Assembly: GCA_964230215.1 (NCBI GenBank)
Contig: CAXRGQ010000007.1
Location: 310,001-374,000 of the forward strand
Length of the DNA stretch: 64,000 nucleotides
Reading direction: 5' to 3'
Source: JAUILH01 sp964230215
GTDB taxonomy: Bacteria > Bacteroidota > Bacteroidia > Flavobacteriales_D > JAUILH01
Below the pieces are notes generated by a model, which did not search any database, was not told the origin of the DNA, and was given only the letters and a program-made list of their open reading frames with translations. The position numbers were made by a program, and so were the translations under genes. Of this stretch, positions 16,403-25,538 are shown in pieces (position 1 is the stretch's first letter; each line of letters starts with the position of its first letter).

Positions 16403-18328
16403 TTACCAGCCGCCACCGCCTCCGCCGCCAAAGCCACCGCCACCCGAGAATCCTCCACCTGAAAACCCTCCGCCTGAGAAGCTAGATCCCGACGATGAAG
16501 GAGGCGTGTAATCTGAATTGACCTCAACACTTGACACCATAGCATAGCTCAAATAATGGTAGGTAAATCCTTTTGCTGCCCAAGACATATCGTAGTCGAT
16601 ATTGGTTTGTCCTATGGATTTTTCAAATGCTTCTACCCATTTCAATTCGCAATCTAAGGCAATTGCGTATGGCAAGTTTTTTTCAAATAATGCTGGTGCT
16701 TCATTGGGTTTATTTACGAAATCCATCAACCTTTCTTCTGTTGATTTCAAATAATGTTCAAAAGCTTTTATTTTTTCAAGCTTATCTCTGCTTCCATATG
16801 TTTGATTTTTCACGAGATAGCGCCATAACCCAGCTAACGCTCCGGCACACACTGAAATTGACATGATTATTAAACTTATATAAACATATTGTGGTACTAT
16901 AAATATACCAATGCCAATTATCATTAATACTGAAGTAAGCTTAAGATATGTCCAAAAGGATCTAAATCCTTCAAGAAAATCTGATAGAAACAAGTAAGAC
17001 GTGTAATACACAGCAATGCCAACTGCCACATTCATTACATTGAAATAATCTCCAATTGAAACACAGAGAATGACGGCAATTAGAAGTGGTATGCATCCTA
17101 GCAAGAAGTAATTGAAATGATCTGAAAATTGATCTGGATGACGCTTGGTAATTAAGTTTTCTAATTTAGTCTTTAAGCTGTTAAATCGATCTCCAACTGA
17201 ACGAGTAGGTTGAATAATCAAGGTTCCTTTTACAATAGTGTTTATGCCATTTTTAATTATCGTTGGTGCATTTTGAAACTTTTTTGTTTTGGTCACCTTT
17301 AAATAATCCGTGGATTCTTGTTTTTCGAGCTTTACATATCCCTTTATTGCAGCGTCTACTATAAAGGCAACGGTTGATCTTGTATCTACTTTCCTAAATC
17401 TAAAATATCGAACTTCTGACGGACTAAGATTATCAGGTGCTCCAAATAACACTTGTATTCTCTTTACAATTGGATCTACACCATGTTTTCTCCAGACTAA
17501 AAACCAAATAATCAAGCTTGCTAATAGGCCTAATAAGAAGATAAATTCAGGTCTATAATTGTAAAAAAACGCGTCCATGAATCCGTCTGCCTCATCAAAT
17601 GAATCCGGCGGAAACAACAGAAAGAAGGTAAGGTCTTCATAGGACGTCAAGCCATCTTTAATCTCAAAATGTATTTGGTTTTCAAGCGAATCATATGTAA
17701 AAATGGCTCTTCCGTTATCCAAGTTCTCAAAGCTTCCTAGATTGGCTGACTGCCCTGTACTTATGAAATGTTTGATTTCCTCAGGACGCAAATCTTGAGG
17801 TAGATTAATCGTCACCTCAACGTGTTCTCTTGTAAAGTTCCAATCATAGCCTTGTAAGTTCCATCCAAGTACTTCTCTACCATCCATCTCTTTGACAATC
17901 CTACTTATTCGATACTTTAGAGTTGTTGTATGCCTTCTGTTTTTTGTCAAGGTCACATCTCTACTACCGATATAAATCACCTTATTCCACAATGCCGATT
18001 TATCAGATGCGGCTTTATTAAACTCATAAGGATTTGTAAACAAAACATGCTCCGTATGATAGTCTGCCATCTTGCCATCAATGCCAGTTTCTAATATTTC
18101 TAACGGTGTAGCGTAGGCACTATTCGCATTGTCAAAATACTTCACAGGAATGTGTCTATACAAGCCATGATTGATGTTTATAGTTGGGGTAAACTCATAA
18201 AACTCGGTTACCACCATTGAACGGTCTTTATTGACATCAATGACGACTTTGACATTGTGAATTTCATCGGCGAAACTAGCACTCGCTATTAACACCGATA
18301 TGAATAAGCTCAGTAATCTCATAACCAT
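16403..18328 (-). CDS. DUF2207 membrane protein with Gly-rich tail
   Basis: The 641-residue protein has a signal peptide (to about residue 20, SFADE). A periplasmic DUF2207 beta-domain (about 22-240) follows, then a membrane segment near 258-276. A cytoplasmic stretch comes next, then more membrane segments around 410-500. The C-terminus (last ~35 residues) is a Ser/Gly tail of repeated SGGGF units ending in a poly-Gly run and Trp, a hallmark of this widespread family. Its function is not established. The start is at 18328 or at the Met two codons later. Confidence 0.88.
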   Translation of the reverse strand: MVMRLLSLFISVLIASASFADEIHNVKVVIDVNKDRSMVVTEFYEFTPTININHGLYRHIPVKYFDNANSAYATPLEILETGIDGKMADYHTEHVLFTNPYEFNKAASDKSALWNKVIYIGSRDVTLTKNRRHTTTLKYRISRIVKEMDGREVLGWNLQGYDWNFTREHVEVTINLPQDLRPEEIKHFISTGQSANLGSFENLDNGRAIFTYDSLENQIHFEIKDGLTSYEDLTFFLLFPPDSFDEADGFMDAFFYNYRPEFIFLLGLLASLIIWFLVWRKHGVDPIVKRIQVLFGAPDNLSPSEVRYFRFRKVDTRSTVAFIVDAAIKGYVKLEKQESTDYLKVTKTKKFQNAPTIIKNGINTIVKGTLIIQPTRSVGDRFNSLKTKLENLITKRHPDQFSDHFNYFLLGCIPLLIAVILCVSIGDYFNVMNVAVGIAVYYTSYLFLSDFLEGFRSFWTYLKLTSVLMIIGIGIFIVPQYVYISLIIMSISVCAGALAGLWRYLVKNQTYGSRDKLEKIKAFEHYLKSTEERLMDFVNKPNEAPALFEKNLPYAIALDCELKWVEAFEKSIGQTNIDYDMSWAAKGFTYHYLSYAMVSSVEVNSDYTPPSSSGSSFSGGGFSGGGFSGGGGFGGGGGGGW

Positions 18329-18444
18329 GCGTTAATGTATAAAAAACTGAGCAAAAAATCCTGTCAAGGTATTCTGGTGTCAGGAATTCTCTCATCTAAA
18401 CTTCTCGATTAGTTGAGTTTAATTTGCACATGTTAGACGAAAAG

Positions 18445-18469
18445 TAATCTAAGCCTAACTTAATCTAAG
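18445..18469. repeat. Direct repeat TAATCTAAG, 16-bp period
   Basis: Two exact copies of TAATCTAAG (18445-18453 and 18461-18469) lie in the 200-base divergent gap between the DUF2207 gene and the gene at 18528. Further CTAA/TTAG words surround them. They could be a regulator binding site; no factor can be named. Confidence 0.35.
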
Positions 18470-18527
18470 TTTAGCTCACGTTAACGCATTAAAGTTTACA
18501 TTTACAGCAAAACGAATAGAATTAATT

Positions 18528-18989
18528 ATGTCAGTAAACCTAAAGAATATTGAATTGACAGATGGCTTAGGCGATCTAAAGTTTGGGATGTCCCAAAATG
18601 AAGTGAAAGAATTGATTGGAGAACCCGATGAGACAGAAATGATTGATTATGCCGAGGAAGGAGAAGATGGCATGAAATCCCTTGCATGGCATTATGATTC
18701 GCACGAATTTTCATTAGGTTTTGATGAAGAAGATGATTGGTTACTTGTGACCATTTCAATCAGCTCTGAGGCATTTACGCTTGATGGGGAAAAACTAATT
18801 GGACTATCTAAAGACATGGTCAAAAAAGCTATTGATCATCTCAATATCACCGATTTGGAATTGGATGATTGGTCAAATGAAGAAGGCAGAAAACAAGAAC
18901 TATTGTCGTCTGAAGAAAAAAGTGTCAATTTTTGGTTTGACAACAATGAATTGACTGAAATTCAGTGGGGAGCCATTTATCTTGACTAA
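18528..18989 (+). CDS. Conserved-looking hypothetical acidic protein
   Basis: This is a 153-residue acidic cytoplasmic protein with no signal peptide. The start region LGDLKFGMSQNEVKELIGEPDE resembles the beginning of SmpA/BamE-like small folds (G-M-x-x-x-E-V followed by GxP), but without a lipobox or signal, so it is not BamE. The remainder has beta-prone stretches with many Asp/Glu and a WHYDSHEFSLGFDEEDDW segment. I cannot assign a function. It is monocistronic, with a hairpin terminator right after the stop. Confidence 0.65.
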   Translation: MSVNLKNIELTDGLGDLKFGMSQNEVKELIGEPDETEMIDYAEEGEDGMKSLAWHYDSHEFSLGFDEEDDWLLVTISISSEAFTLDGEKLIGLSKDMVKKAIDHLNITDLELDDWSNEEGRKQELLSSEEKSVNFWFDNNELTEIQWGAIYLD

Positions 18990-18995
18990 AAAAAC

Positions 18996-19028
18996 AAAAG
19001 GCAAGTGGTGTTAACCAACTTGCCTTTT
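18996..19028. terminator. Bidirectional rho-independent terminator
   Basis: A perfect 11-bp stem (18996-19006 with 19018-19028) with A-rich left and T-rich right flanks lies between two convergent genes (stops at 18989 and 19053). Its symmetry suits termination in both directions. Confidence 0.85.
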
Positions 19029-19052
19029 TCTCAACTATAATTATACTCGCGA

Positions 19053-20129
19053 TTATTTGAGGATAAACTTCTTTCGTTGAGCCTTTTTACCCTGAATTAC
19101 TGAAATGATATAGGTTCCGGTGCTATGACCTTCCATGTCTACATTTAAATTATAGGTATTGGAACCATCCACTTTAATGTTGTGTAATTCTTTTCCATTG
19201 ATATCGTTTACGATAACATTAGCTGGCTTTTTTGTATCCGTTTTAAACTGAATATTTAGCATGCCGTCTGTTGGGTTTGGATACACTTGAAATACTTCTA
19301 AGTCTAAATTCTCCTTACCATCTTCATTCTCGATATCCTCTACGACTACCATTGTACCCACCATGTATCTTTTACCGTTTCCGTTGGTTGAAATATCGAT
19401 ATCTATGTCCATATTTTCCAACATCTCTTTGATGTGCTCTGGCATTTCTTCCATATTCTCGAAGATTTGGAAATCGAAGGAATGATCTAGATCAAATGAA
19501 TCACTATCAAAATGGAATTCCATTACTTTCATTTTTTCATCTAACTCCTTCATCAAGGTTTCCATTTTAGTCTTCATCTCTTCTGGGCTCATTCCCGTAA
19601 AATCTTCGCTATTAAAGAACTGCATATCCATCATGCCGTCACCAAACTCGAACGAAAAGTGATTTCCACTGTCCTGATTCTTTAAAAACTCATCAGCTTC
19701 TTCGCCTCTGTATTCTTCTACCGTCTTTTCGCCATCTTCTTCGGTTGTAACGGTAACCACTTTCTCACCGTTTACTTCCTTAACTTCCACTTTTTTTGAC
19801 TGAGATTTTACGTTTCCGTTTTCATCATCATCAATCTCAATTTCAATACGCATATTGTTCTTTCCCTGCATTTCCTTTCTCTCAGCTTTCTCCTTTTCTA
19901 AAAAGGCTTTAGCATCCTCTCCGACATATGTTTCAGTAGATTCTTTGCCGTCTTCAATTGTAGTAACTGTGACTTTAGTTTCGCCATTTTCCTCTACAAC
20001 CTCTATGCGTTTCTCTATTTTCTTTTTCTTCTTTTTATCATCATCGTCAGATTGAGTCTGAGCAATGCCCACAACCGCCATTAATGATAGGCCCAGAATA
20101 GCCGTAATTTTAAGTATGTTCTTTTTCAT
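19053..20129 (-). CDS. Acidic secreted protein with T9SS type A sorting domain
   Basis: A signal peptide (to about residue 24, GIAQ) is followed by a DDDDKKKKKK run. Two related charged repeats come next (EENGETKVTVTTIEDGKESTETYVGEDA and KEVNGEKVVTVTTEEDGEKTVEEYRGEEA), about 75 residues apart. A Met/Glu/Asp-rich middle region follows. The C-terminal ~75 residues are a T9SS type A sorting domain (VYPNPTDGMLNI ... GTYIISVIQG ... KKFILK), so the protein is exported to the surface. The function of the acidic part is unknown; cation binding is possible. It is divergent from a histidine kinase/response regulator pair, with phased TTAA repeats between them, and may be their target. Confidence 0.8.
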   Translation of the reverse strand: MKKNILKITAILGLSLMAVVGIAQTQSDDDDKKKKKKIEKRIEVVEENGETKVTVTTIEDGKESTETYVGEDAKAFLEKEKAERKEMQGKNNMRIEIEIDDDENGNVKSQSKKVEVKEVNGEKVVTVTTEEDGEKTVEEYRGEEADEFLKNQDSGNHFSFEFGDGMMDMQFFNSEDFTGMSPEEMKTKMETLMKELDEKMKVMEFHFDSDSFDLDHSFDFQIFENMEEMPEHIKEMLENMDIDIDISTNGNGKRYMVGTMVVVEDIENEDGKENLDLEVFQVYPNPTDGMLNIQFKTDTKKPANVIVNDINGKELHNIKVDGSNTYNLNVDMEGHSTGTYIISVIQGKKAQRKKFILK

Positions 20130-20168
20130 TGTTTTAAAAATTAGTTAGACTTTTGATTGTGCACAGAA

Positions 20169-20176
20169 CAAACATA
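20169..20176 (-). promoter_or_regulatory. -7 element for acidic T9SS gene
   Basis: The minus strand reads TATGTTTG, an exact TAnnTTTG, 40 bases upstream of the start at 20129. The TTAA repeat array starts 18 bases upstream of it in the promoter's sense, a good position for an activator. Confidence 0.5.
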
Positions 20177-20193
20177 CGGAAGGCTTCAATCGC

Positions 20194-20234
20194 TTAATGT
20201 TAAAGAAGACTTAAAGAAAGTTAAAAAAGCTTAA
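20194..20234. promoter_or_regulatory. Phased TTAA repeats, candidate response-regulator site
   Basis: TTAA occurs at 20194, 20200, 20211, 20221 and 20231, the last four at 11, 10 and 10 bases, in the context TTAAAG/TTAAAA. One-turn spacing of direct repeats is how OmpR/PhoB-type regulators bind. The array lies between the divergent T9SS gene and the kinase/regulator operon. Confidence 0.45.
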
Positions 20235-20326
20235 CAGCTTGATTGTATACATATTATAGGGAAGTGCAAAGCATACTATGTGCTGTTAAAAAACGTTAAA
20301 GCAGCATTAGCAGGAATTTCATTGCA

Positions 20327-20334
20327 TACATTTG
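20327..20334 (+). promoter_or_regulatory. -7 element of kinase/regulator operon
   Basis: TACATTTG, an exact TAnnTTTG, ends 11 bases before the ATG at 20346. No good -33 TTTG is spaced at 19 bases, which would fit an activator-dependent promoter. It excludes the in-frame start at 20280 for this transcript. Confidence 0.5.
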
Positions 20335-20345
20335 TTTTAGTACCT

Positions 20346-21962
20346 ATGTTTTCGAAACGCTTTTTCTATACCGTTGTAGCAGCCATAACTTTGGCTATGA
20401 TAGGCCTGATTAGTATTCAAGTTTACTGGATTCAAAATGCCTATGAAAGCGAGAAAGAGCAGTTCAAGAACAATGTGCATCAAGCACTGAACAATGTGTC
20501 TTTAAAGCTTGAGAAAACCCACTATTCTAATGATATTCTCAATGAAATATCCGCAAACGTTTATGAAGATGTAAGTGATAAAGTTGGTAGATCTAAAGAC
20601 TTTATTGAGCGCAGAATTCAAGTAATAGATAGCATTATTGAGGAGAACGGAGACACCATGCTAGTGCGTGTCATAACAGGAAGTGCAAGAGACTCGGCTA
20701 AAGGAATTACTGCTGAAACCAGAGTAATAAAAGAAGATATTATTGGGGATAGCATCCCATTAATGCACAGAAAGGACCAACAACTATTTACAACGGACAT
20801 TAACATATCAGCTATACCTCATGATGCTTTAACCGAACGTATTCATGTATTATCTGACGTTTTACTGCGCAGCCTTGACCCCATGTCATATGAGCCTCCA
20901 CATAAGCGAATAAAACTCAAAGAACTGGATTCCTTGATTTCAACCGAGCTGAAAAACTACGGTATACAAACTGACTATAAGTTCTCTATTGTTATCGAGA
21001 AGTGTGGAGTTATGGAGTTTGATAATCCAGAGTGCGGAAACTACACAGAATCCTTAAAAGAATCAGAGTATGCCCAGTATTTGTTTCCGAATGATATAAG
21101 CCAAACCAAAAATCAAAACACCTTACTTCTTGTTGACCTTGGGGATAACACACGTTTTATTCTGGGTAAAATCAAGTGGATATTGGTCCTGTCGGGTCTA
21201 TTTATCCTTATCATAATATACGCTTTCTACTATACTGTAAGCACCATTCTTAAGCAGAAAAGACTGTCACTTATAAAGAACGATTTCATCAATAACATGA
21301 CACACGAGCTTAAAACGCCAATATCAACAATATCGCTTGCTTGTGAAGCATTAAGTGATAGTGATGTAGTAGGAGAAAATAAAATTGGTGCCAATTACAT
21401 CAAAATGATCCGCGATGAAAACTCTAGGCTGGGCGTGTTGGTTGAACGCGTTCTGCAGAGTGCCGTGATAGAAAAAGGTGAGTTAAAACTCAAGCTTAAA
21501 GAGGGTGATGTACATTCTTTAATTCATCAGGTAAGTGAGCAATTTAAGCTTCAAACCGAAAAATTGGGAGGTTCAATTGACTTAAGTTTAAATGCTGAAA
21601 ATTCAATAGTAAGAATGGACCACATGCACATTACAAATGTGTTGTATAATCTTATTGACAACGCCATTAAGTATAGCCAGCAAGCGCCAATCATTCAAAT
21701 AAGCACTGAAAATAAGGGTGCCGAGTTTGAAATTAGAGTTAAGGACAATGGCATAGGAATAAGCTCGTCTGAGCAACAAAAGATCTTTGATAAACTATAT
21801 AGAGTCCCCACCGGTAATGTTCATGATGTTAAGGGCTTTGGACTCGGCTTAAGCTACGTAAAAGCTATACTAGAAAATCACAATGGAAGTATTCAAGTGG
21901 ATAGCAGCTTGGGTAAGGGTTCCACTTTCACTATTAAATTACCACTAAACGATGGAAAATAA
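20346..21962 (+). CDS. Sensor histidine kinase
   Basis: This is a 538-residue membrane-bound kinase. The first membrane segment is at about residues 8-30 and the second near 280-300, enclosing a periplasmic sensor region of about 245 residues with no recognised domain. The cytoplasmic part has a HisKA H-box (NNMTHELKTPIS), an N-box (NLIDNAIKYS), G1 (KDNGIGI) and G2 (GFGLGLSYVK), so it should autophosphorylate. The response regulator gene overlaps its 3' end by 11 bases, making them a pair. The start is chosen at the ATG 11 bases after a TACATTTG promoter element, directly before the first membrane segment. Confidence 0.93.
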   Translation: MFSKRFFYTVVAAITLAMIGLISIQVYWIQNAYESEKEQFKNNVHQALNNVSLKLEKTHYSNDILNEISANVYEDVSDKVGRSKDFIERRIQVIDSIIEENGDTMLVRVITGSARDSAKGITAETRVIKEDIIGDSIPLMHRKDQQLFTTDINISAIPHDALTERIHVLSDVLLRSLDPMSYEPPHKRIKLKELDSLISTELKNYGIQTDYKFSIVIEKCGVMEFDNPECGNYTESLKESEYAQYLFPNDISQTKNQNTLLLVDLGDNTRFILGKIKWILVLSGLFILIIIYAFYYTVSTILKQKRLSLIKNDFINNMTHELKTPISTISLACEALSDSDVVGENKIGANYIKMIRDENSRLGVLVERVLQSAVIEKGELKLKLKEGDVHSLIHQVSEQFKLQTEKLGGSIDLSLNAENSIVRMDHMHITNVLYNLIDNAIKYSQQAPIIQISTENKGAEFEIRVKDNGIGISSSEQQKIFDKLYRVPTGNVHDVKGFGLGLSYVKAILENHNGSIQVDSSLGKGSTFTIKLPLNDGK

Positions 21963-22647
21963 ACTGAACATATTGGTTGTAGAAGACGATCCAAATCTAG
22001 GAACACTTCTAACAGAATATCTTAATGCTAAAGGCCACAACGCAAGTTTGAGCATTAATGGTCAGGAGGGCTTAGAGTCTTTTGTGAAAGGGAATTTCGA
22101 CTTTCTTATTCTGGATGTGATGATGCCCATTAAAGATGGCTTTACATTAGCCAAAGAAGTGAGAGCCATTGATTCGGAAGTACCCATTCTTTTCCTTACA
22201 GCCAAATCAATGAAAGAAGACACACTTGAAGGTTTTAACAGTGGTGCGGATGATTACATGACTAAGCCCTTTAGTATGGAAGAGCTATTAGCGCGCATCA
22301 ATGCTATTACCAGAAGAATTAAGGGTAATGATGATTCATCTGATAAGGGTGTGTACACAATAGGTAGTTTGCAGTTTGACTTCAACAAACAATTATTGGA
22401 GAACGATGAGGGCTATAGTCAAAAACTAACCACCAAGGAATCAGAGCTTCTTAAGCTTCTATGCACAACTAATAATGGCGTACTGGAACGTCAGAATGCT
22501 TTAAAAGCTGTTTGGGGCGATGACAATTACTTTAATGGAAGAAGTATGGATGTGTATATTACCAAATTGCGTAAATACCTAAAAGTGGACGAAAAAGTAG
22601 AAATTGTGAACGTTCATGGCAAGGGATTTAAGCTGATTTCGCATTAA
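21952..22647 (+). CDS. OmpR/PhoB-type response regulator
   Basis: This 231-residue protein has an N-terminal receiver domain with acidic pocket (VVEDDP), phospho-acceptor Asp55 (LILDVMMP) and Lys105 (DYMTKPF). A C-terminal winged-helix DNA-binding domain (about 130-228) includes LTTKESELLKLL and RSMDVYITKLRKYL. It receives phosphate from the overlapping kinase. Phased TTAA repeats in the promoter region of its own operon and of the divergent T9SS gene are plausible binding sites. Confidence 0.95.
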   Translation: MENKLNILVVEDDPNLGTLLTEYLNAKGHNASLSINGQEGLESFVKGNFDFLILDVMMPIKDGFTLAKEVRAIDSEVPILFLTAKSMKEDTLEGFNSGADDYMTKPFSMEELLARINAITRRIKGNDDSSDKGVYTIGSLQFDFNKQLLENDEGYSQKLTTKESELLKLLCTTNNGVLERQNALKAVWGDDNYFNGRSMDVYITKLRKYLKVDEKVEIVNVHGKGFKLISH

Positions 22648-22795
22648 TTGAGTATTCTGCTAATCGTCCAGATACACACTTTACATTTTTCCTATTACCA
22701 CAAAATCAATGGAGCATACCATTGGTAATTACGGCACAATGCTGGCGTGTTAATTGCAGTTTTCATAATAGTTATTTACCAAAACCATAATTATT

Positions 22796-23527
22796 ATGAA
22801 AGCAAAAAAATCAAAAAAAGCCAGCTTAGAAGGGAAGCGCTTTCTATTTCTCCAGATTGGATTAGTAGTAGCCGCTAGTATAAGTTTAATGGCATTTGAG
22901 TGGGTTAGCTTGGACAGAAAGCCACTCTACATGACCCTTGAAGAGGACAACACCCAATTTACCATTGTTCCCGAATTTGTTCCTGAAGAAGTGCAGGAAA
23001 AAATTGTTGAGGAGAAGGAGATTCAAGAAGAGCGTCAACAAGATGATAACACCTCTATGGACGACAACAATGACGCAGATTTAAATGCGGCAACTGAAAC
23101 AGAAGAAGCTGAAGATGGGGAAGAGCCGGATAAAGGAATGCTGCTTTTAGACCCAAAAGATGCAGGTGATATAGACTTGGGAATTAAAAAGCCTAAAGCT
23201 AAACTCACCTACGGCCAATATGATAAACTCACTCAAAATGCTGAGTTCCCTGGAGGGATGGACAAACTTTACCCATTTCTATACAGCAAAATAAAGTATC
23301 CAAGAATTCCGAAAAAGCTAGGAAAAGAAGGCAAAGTATTCATTGAATTCATCATTGACAAAAACGGGAATGTTGCGGATATCAAGGTACTAAAGACATT
23401 TGATGATGCCTGTGCACAAGAAGCAGTAAATGCTTTAAAAAGTATGCCTAAATGGACACCTGGTGAACAATTTGGGTATGGCGTTAATGTGCGTTTTCAG
23501 ATTCCAATAGAATTCGAGTTACAGTAA
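22796..23527 (+). CDS. TonB-family energy transducer
   Basis: The 243-residue protein has a short basic N-terminus and one membrane anchor (about residues 20-41). A Glu/Asp-rich periplasmic linker (about 60-125) follows, then a C-terminal TonB domain (about 155-243; FPGGMDKLYPFLYSKIKYP, GKVFIEFIIDKNGNV, MPKWTPGEQ). It is the common Bacteroidota TonB layout, with the linker acidic rather than the Pro-Lys type. It would transmit proton-motive energy to outer-membrane receptors together with ExbB/ExbD, which are not in the window. The gene appears to be transcribed alone. Confidence 0.9.
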   Translation: MKAKKSKKASLEGKRFLFLQIGLVVAASISLMAFEWVSLDRKPLYMTLEEDNTQFTIVPEFVPEEVQEKIVEEKEIQEERQQDDNTSMDDNNDADLNAATETEEAEDGEEPDKGMLLLDPKDAGDIDLGIKKPKAKLTYGQYDKLTQNAEFPGGMDKLYPFLYSKIKYPRIPKKLGKEGKVFIEFIIDKNGNVADIKVLKTFDDACAQEAVNALKSMPKWTPGEQFGYGVNVRFQIPIEFELQ

Positions 23528-23668
23528 TTACCAAAACCAATAAGTAACTTGAACGCCCCTGGCAGGCACTTAGGTGTGCGGCTGGGGGTTTGTTTTACCG
23601 TTAAATCAATAATTAATACAGATTAATATTCATTAAGGTATTGTAAGCTCAATTTTGTAACTTGCTAT

Positions 23669-25489
23669 ATGCGATGGGCTTATCTACTTTTGACGCTAAT
23701 ATCTTTCCAATCTCTTGGGCAGGTGCTTGAATTATATAAAGACCCCAATCGTTTTATTTATAATTACACACCCGAAAAAGTTGAGCGCAATAATTCCAGA
23801 ACCCTTATTTGGGAAGAAGATTTTGCCAATGGCTTGGCGGGCAACAATGGCTCTGGGTCATGGGAAGTATTTGGACCTGATTCATTAATTTGGAAGCATG
23901 ATTTTTGGGGTACGTCTGGCGAATGGTCAGCATCCACACCAAGTCCAAACACCACAACTGTTTCTAATGGTTTTATGCTGTTTGACGCAGATTCAGCTAA
24001 TTTTCCACTTAGCCCAAACTACGTCAATCTTAATGCCAGTTTGATGTCACCACGCATTGATTTAAGCGGACAATCATCAGCTGTTTTGAGTTTTGAGCAC
24101 TGGTTTAGACATTGCTGTTCGGGTACAGCATTTGACATTGAATTGGATGTGAGTATTGATAACGGTGTTACGTGGACTACGTATAATCTGGACAGTAATA
24201 TCTCTCAAAGCACAAGTCCAGCAAATCCAACATTGGTAGAATTGAATCTTACCAACCTAATTGCCAATGAGGACAGTGTGCGCTTGCGTTTTAACTGGAT
24301 AAACAGCAGCCACTATTTTTGGGTAATTGATGATATTCGTATTGAAGAGGCACCGCCCTATGATTTAAAGTTAGAAAACTTTGTTTGGGAGACTGTGGAT
24401 ACTACTTGGGGAGGAAGAGGAATTCCATACACAGTATACCCTTATCAAAAAGACATGAAGTTTTCAGCTGATATAATCAATATCTCAAATAACACGATTT
24501 CCTGTCAGTTGCTACTAGAAATTACATCTTACAGTGGTACCGATAGTATATTAGGCAACGTATCGACTATTCAGCCTGGTCAAACATTGAATGATTATGT
24601 GCTTTTTAGTTCCACAATATCCATTGCTCACTTCAAACTTAGTGTGTTGTATGATAGCCTCACTTTAGACAATACTCCATTTAATAACTATGATACAGTT
24701 AGCTTTAGTTCTGATTCTTGGTCACTTTTTCAAGTTTTTGATGGTTATTCCAAAAATGAATACTTCAGTGGGCCAGGACTTTGGGGTGGCACAGACTCAA
24801 CAGGTCATCCAGCACCATATACTCTTGTAACGGCATTTAAAATTGATGAGTACTCGCCTTTTTGTGGAATTCAAATTGATTTGGATACTAATTTAACTGA
24901 AATTGGAGCTTCCTACACGGTTGATGTTTATGAATTTTATCCGCCAAATGGTTATTATCTGGTATACCAATCAAGCCTAGGAATAGTTAATCAAAATTTA
25001 TTTGACTGGGGAGGAACTATCTATCAGTCCTTCAATAATAGTCTTTTATTGCCTAACTCACACACTACTTATTACGTTGGTCTTACTAGTTATGGTGATA
25101 GTTCTATAGTTATAAAATCGGAGGGTCGTACACCCGCATTAGAACAGCAAAATATAATCATCGATTATCAAAATGATATTTACGCATTGAACTATGTCCC
25201 ATCAATCAGAGTTGGTATGGAATGGCATGTTTGCTCTGGTTCTACAAATGACATTACATCAGTTGAAATCAATCTCCATCCCAACCCAACATCCAACCAA
25301 CTCTATGTTGACCTTGAGTCTATTCCCCAATCTTACCAGATCCTAGACCTCAACGGAAAACTCATTATTTCAAAACATCTAAATGAACCAGAGTTTACAA
25401 TAGATGTACAAAGCTTACCAAAGGGTATGTACATTCTACAAATTCAGACAGAAGATGGTATGGGGCAGGAGAAGTTTGTGGTGGAATAA
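23669..25489 (+). CDS. Secreted T9SS type A protein with jelly-roll-like domain
   Basis: This is a 606-residue exported protein with a signal peptide (to about residue 17, SLGQ). Around residues 50-230 lies a MAM/choice-of-anchor-J-like region (WEEDFANG, GTSGEWS, LMSPRIDLSG, FEHWF, FWVIDDIRIEE), a beta-sandwich often used for binding. The middle part is beta-rich and unassigned. The last ~70 residues are a T9SS type A sorting domain (HPNPTSNQLYV ... LPKGMYILQI ... EKFVVE). Its C-terminal domain is similar to that of the protein at 26569-28083. The role is unknown, probably surface binding or matrix. Confidence 0.82.
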   Translation: MRWAYLLLTLISFQSLGQVLELYKDPNRFIYNYTPEKVERNNSRTLIWEEDFANGLAGNNGSGSWEVFGPDSLIWKHDFWGTSGEWSASTPSPNTTTVSNGFMLFDADSANFPLSPNYVNLNASLMSPRIDLSGQSSAVLSFEHWFRHCCSGTAFDIELDVSIDNGVTWTTYNLDSNISQSTSPANPTLVELNLTNLIANEDSVRLRFNWINSSHYFWVIDDIRIEEAPPYDLKLENFVWETVDTTWGGRGIPYTVYPYQKDMKFSADIINISNNTISCQLLLEITSYSGTDSILGNVSTIQPGQTLNDYVLFSSTISIAHFKLSVLYDSLTLDNTPFNNYDTVSFSSDSWSLFQVFDGYSKNEYFSGPGLWGGTDSTGHPAPYTLVTAFKIDEYSPFCGIQIDLDTNLTEIGASYTVDVYEFYPPNGYYLVYQSSLGIVNQNLFDWGGTIYQSFNNSLLLPNSHTTYYVGLTSYGDSSIVIKSEGRTPALEQQNIIIDYQNDIYALNYVPSIRVGMEWHVCSGSTNDITSVEINLHPNPTSNQLYVDLESIPQSYQILDLNGKLIISKHLNEPEFTIDVQSLPKGMYILQIQTEDGMGQEKFVVE

Positions 25490-25538
25490 TGGTTGAACAT
25501 TCCGCTTCTTCTAATTGTTTTAACACTAAACCCTACAA

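Noticed and set aside
16330..16545. Minus-strand open frame over the Gly-rich end of the DUF2207 gene
   Set aside because: It is a shadow in another frame of a GC-rich Ser/Gly tail; the DUF2207 frame has the known family ending.
22648..22795. tRNA or small RNA gene in the gap before the TonB-like gene
   Set aside because: No cloverleaf, T-loop consensus or terminator-backed transcript is visible in this 148-base gap. The same check on the other larger gaps (488-655, 18329-18527, 26337-26568, 46580-46781) was also negative.
23553..23595. Possible terminator after the TonB-like gene (CCCC ... GGGGG followed by TTTGTTTT)
   Set aside because: Only four outer GC pairs and a weak inner stem can form; the arms do not match well enough to call a hairpin.
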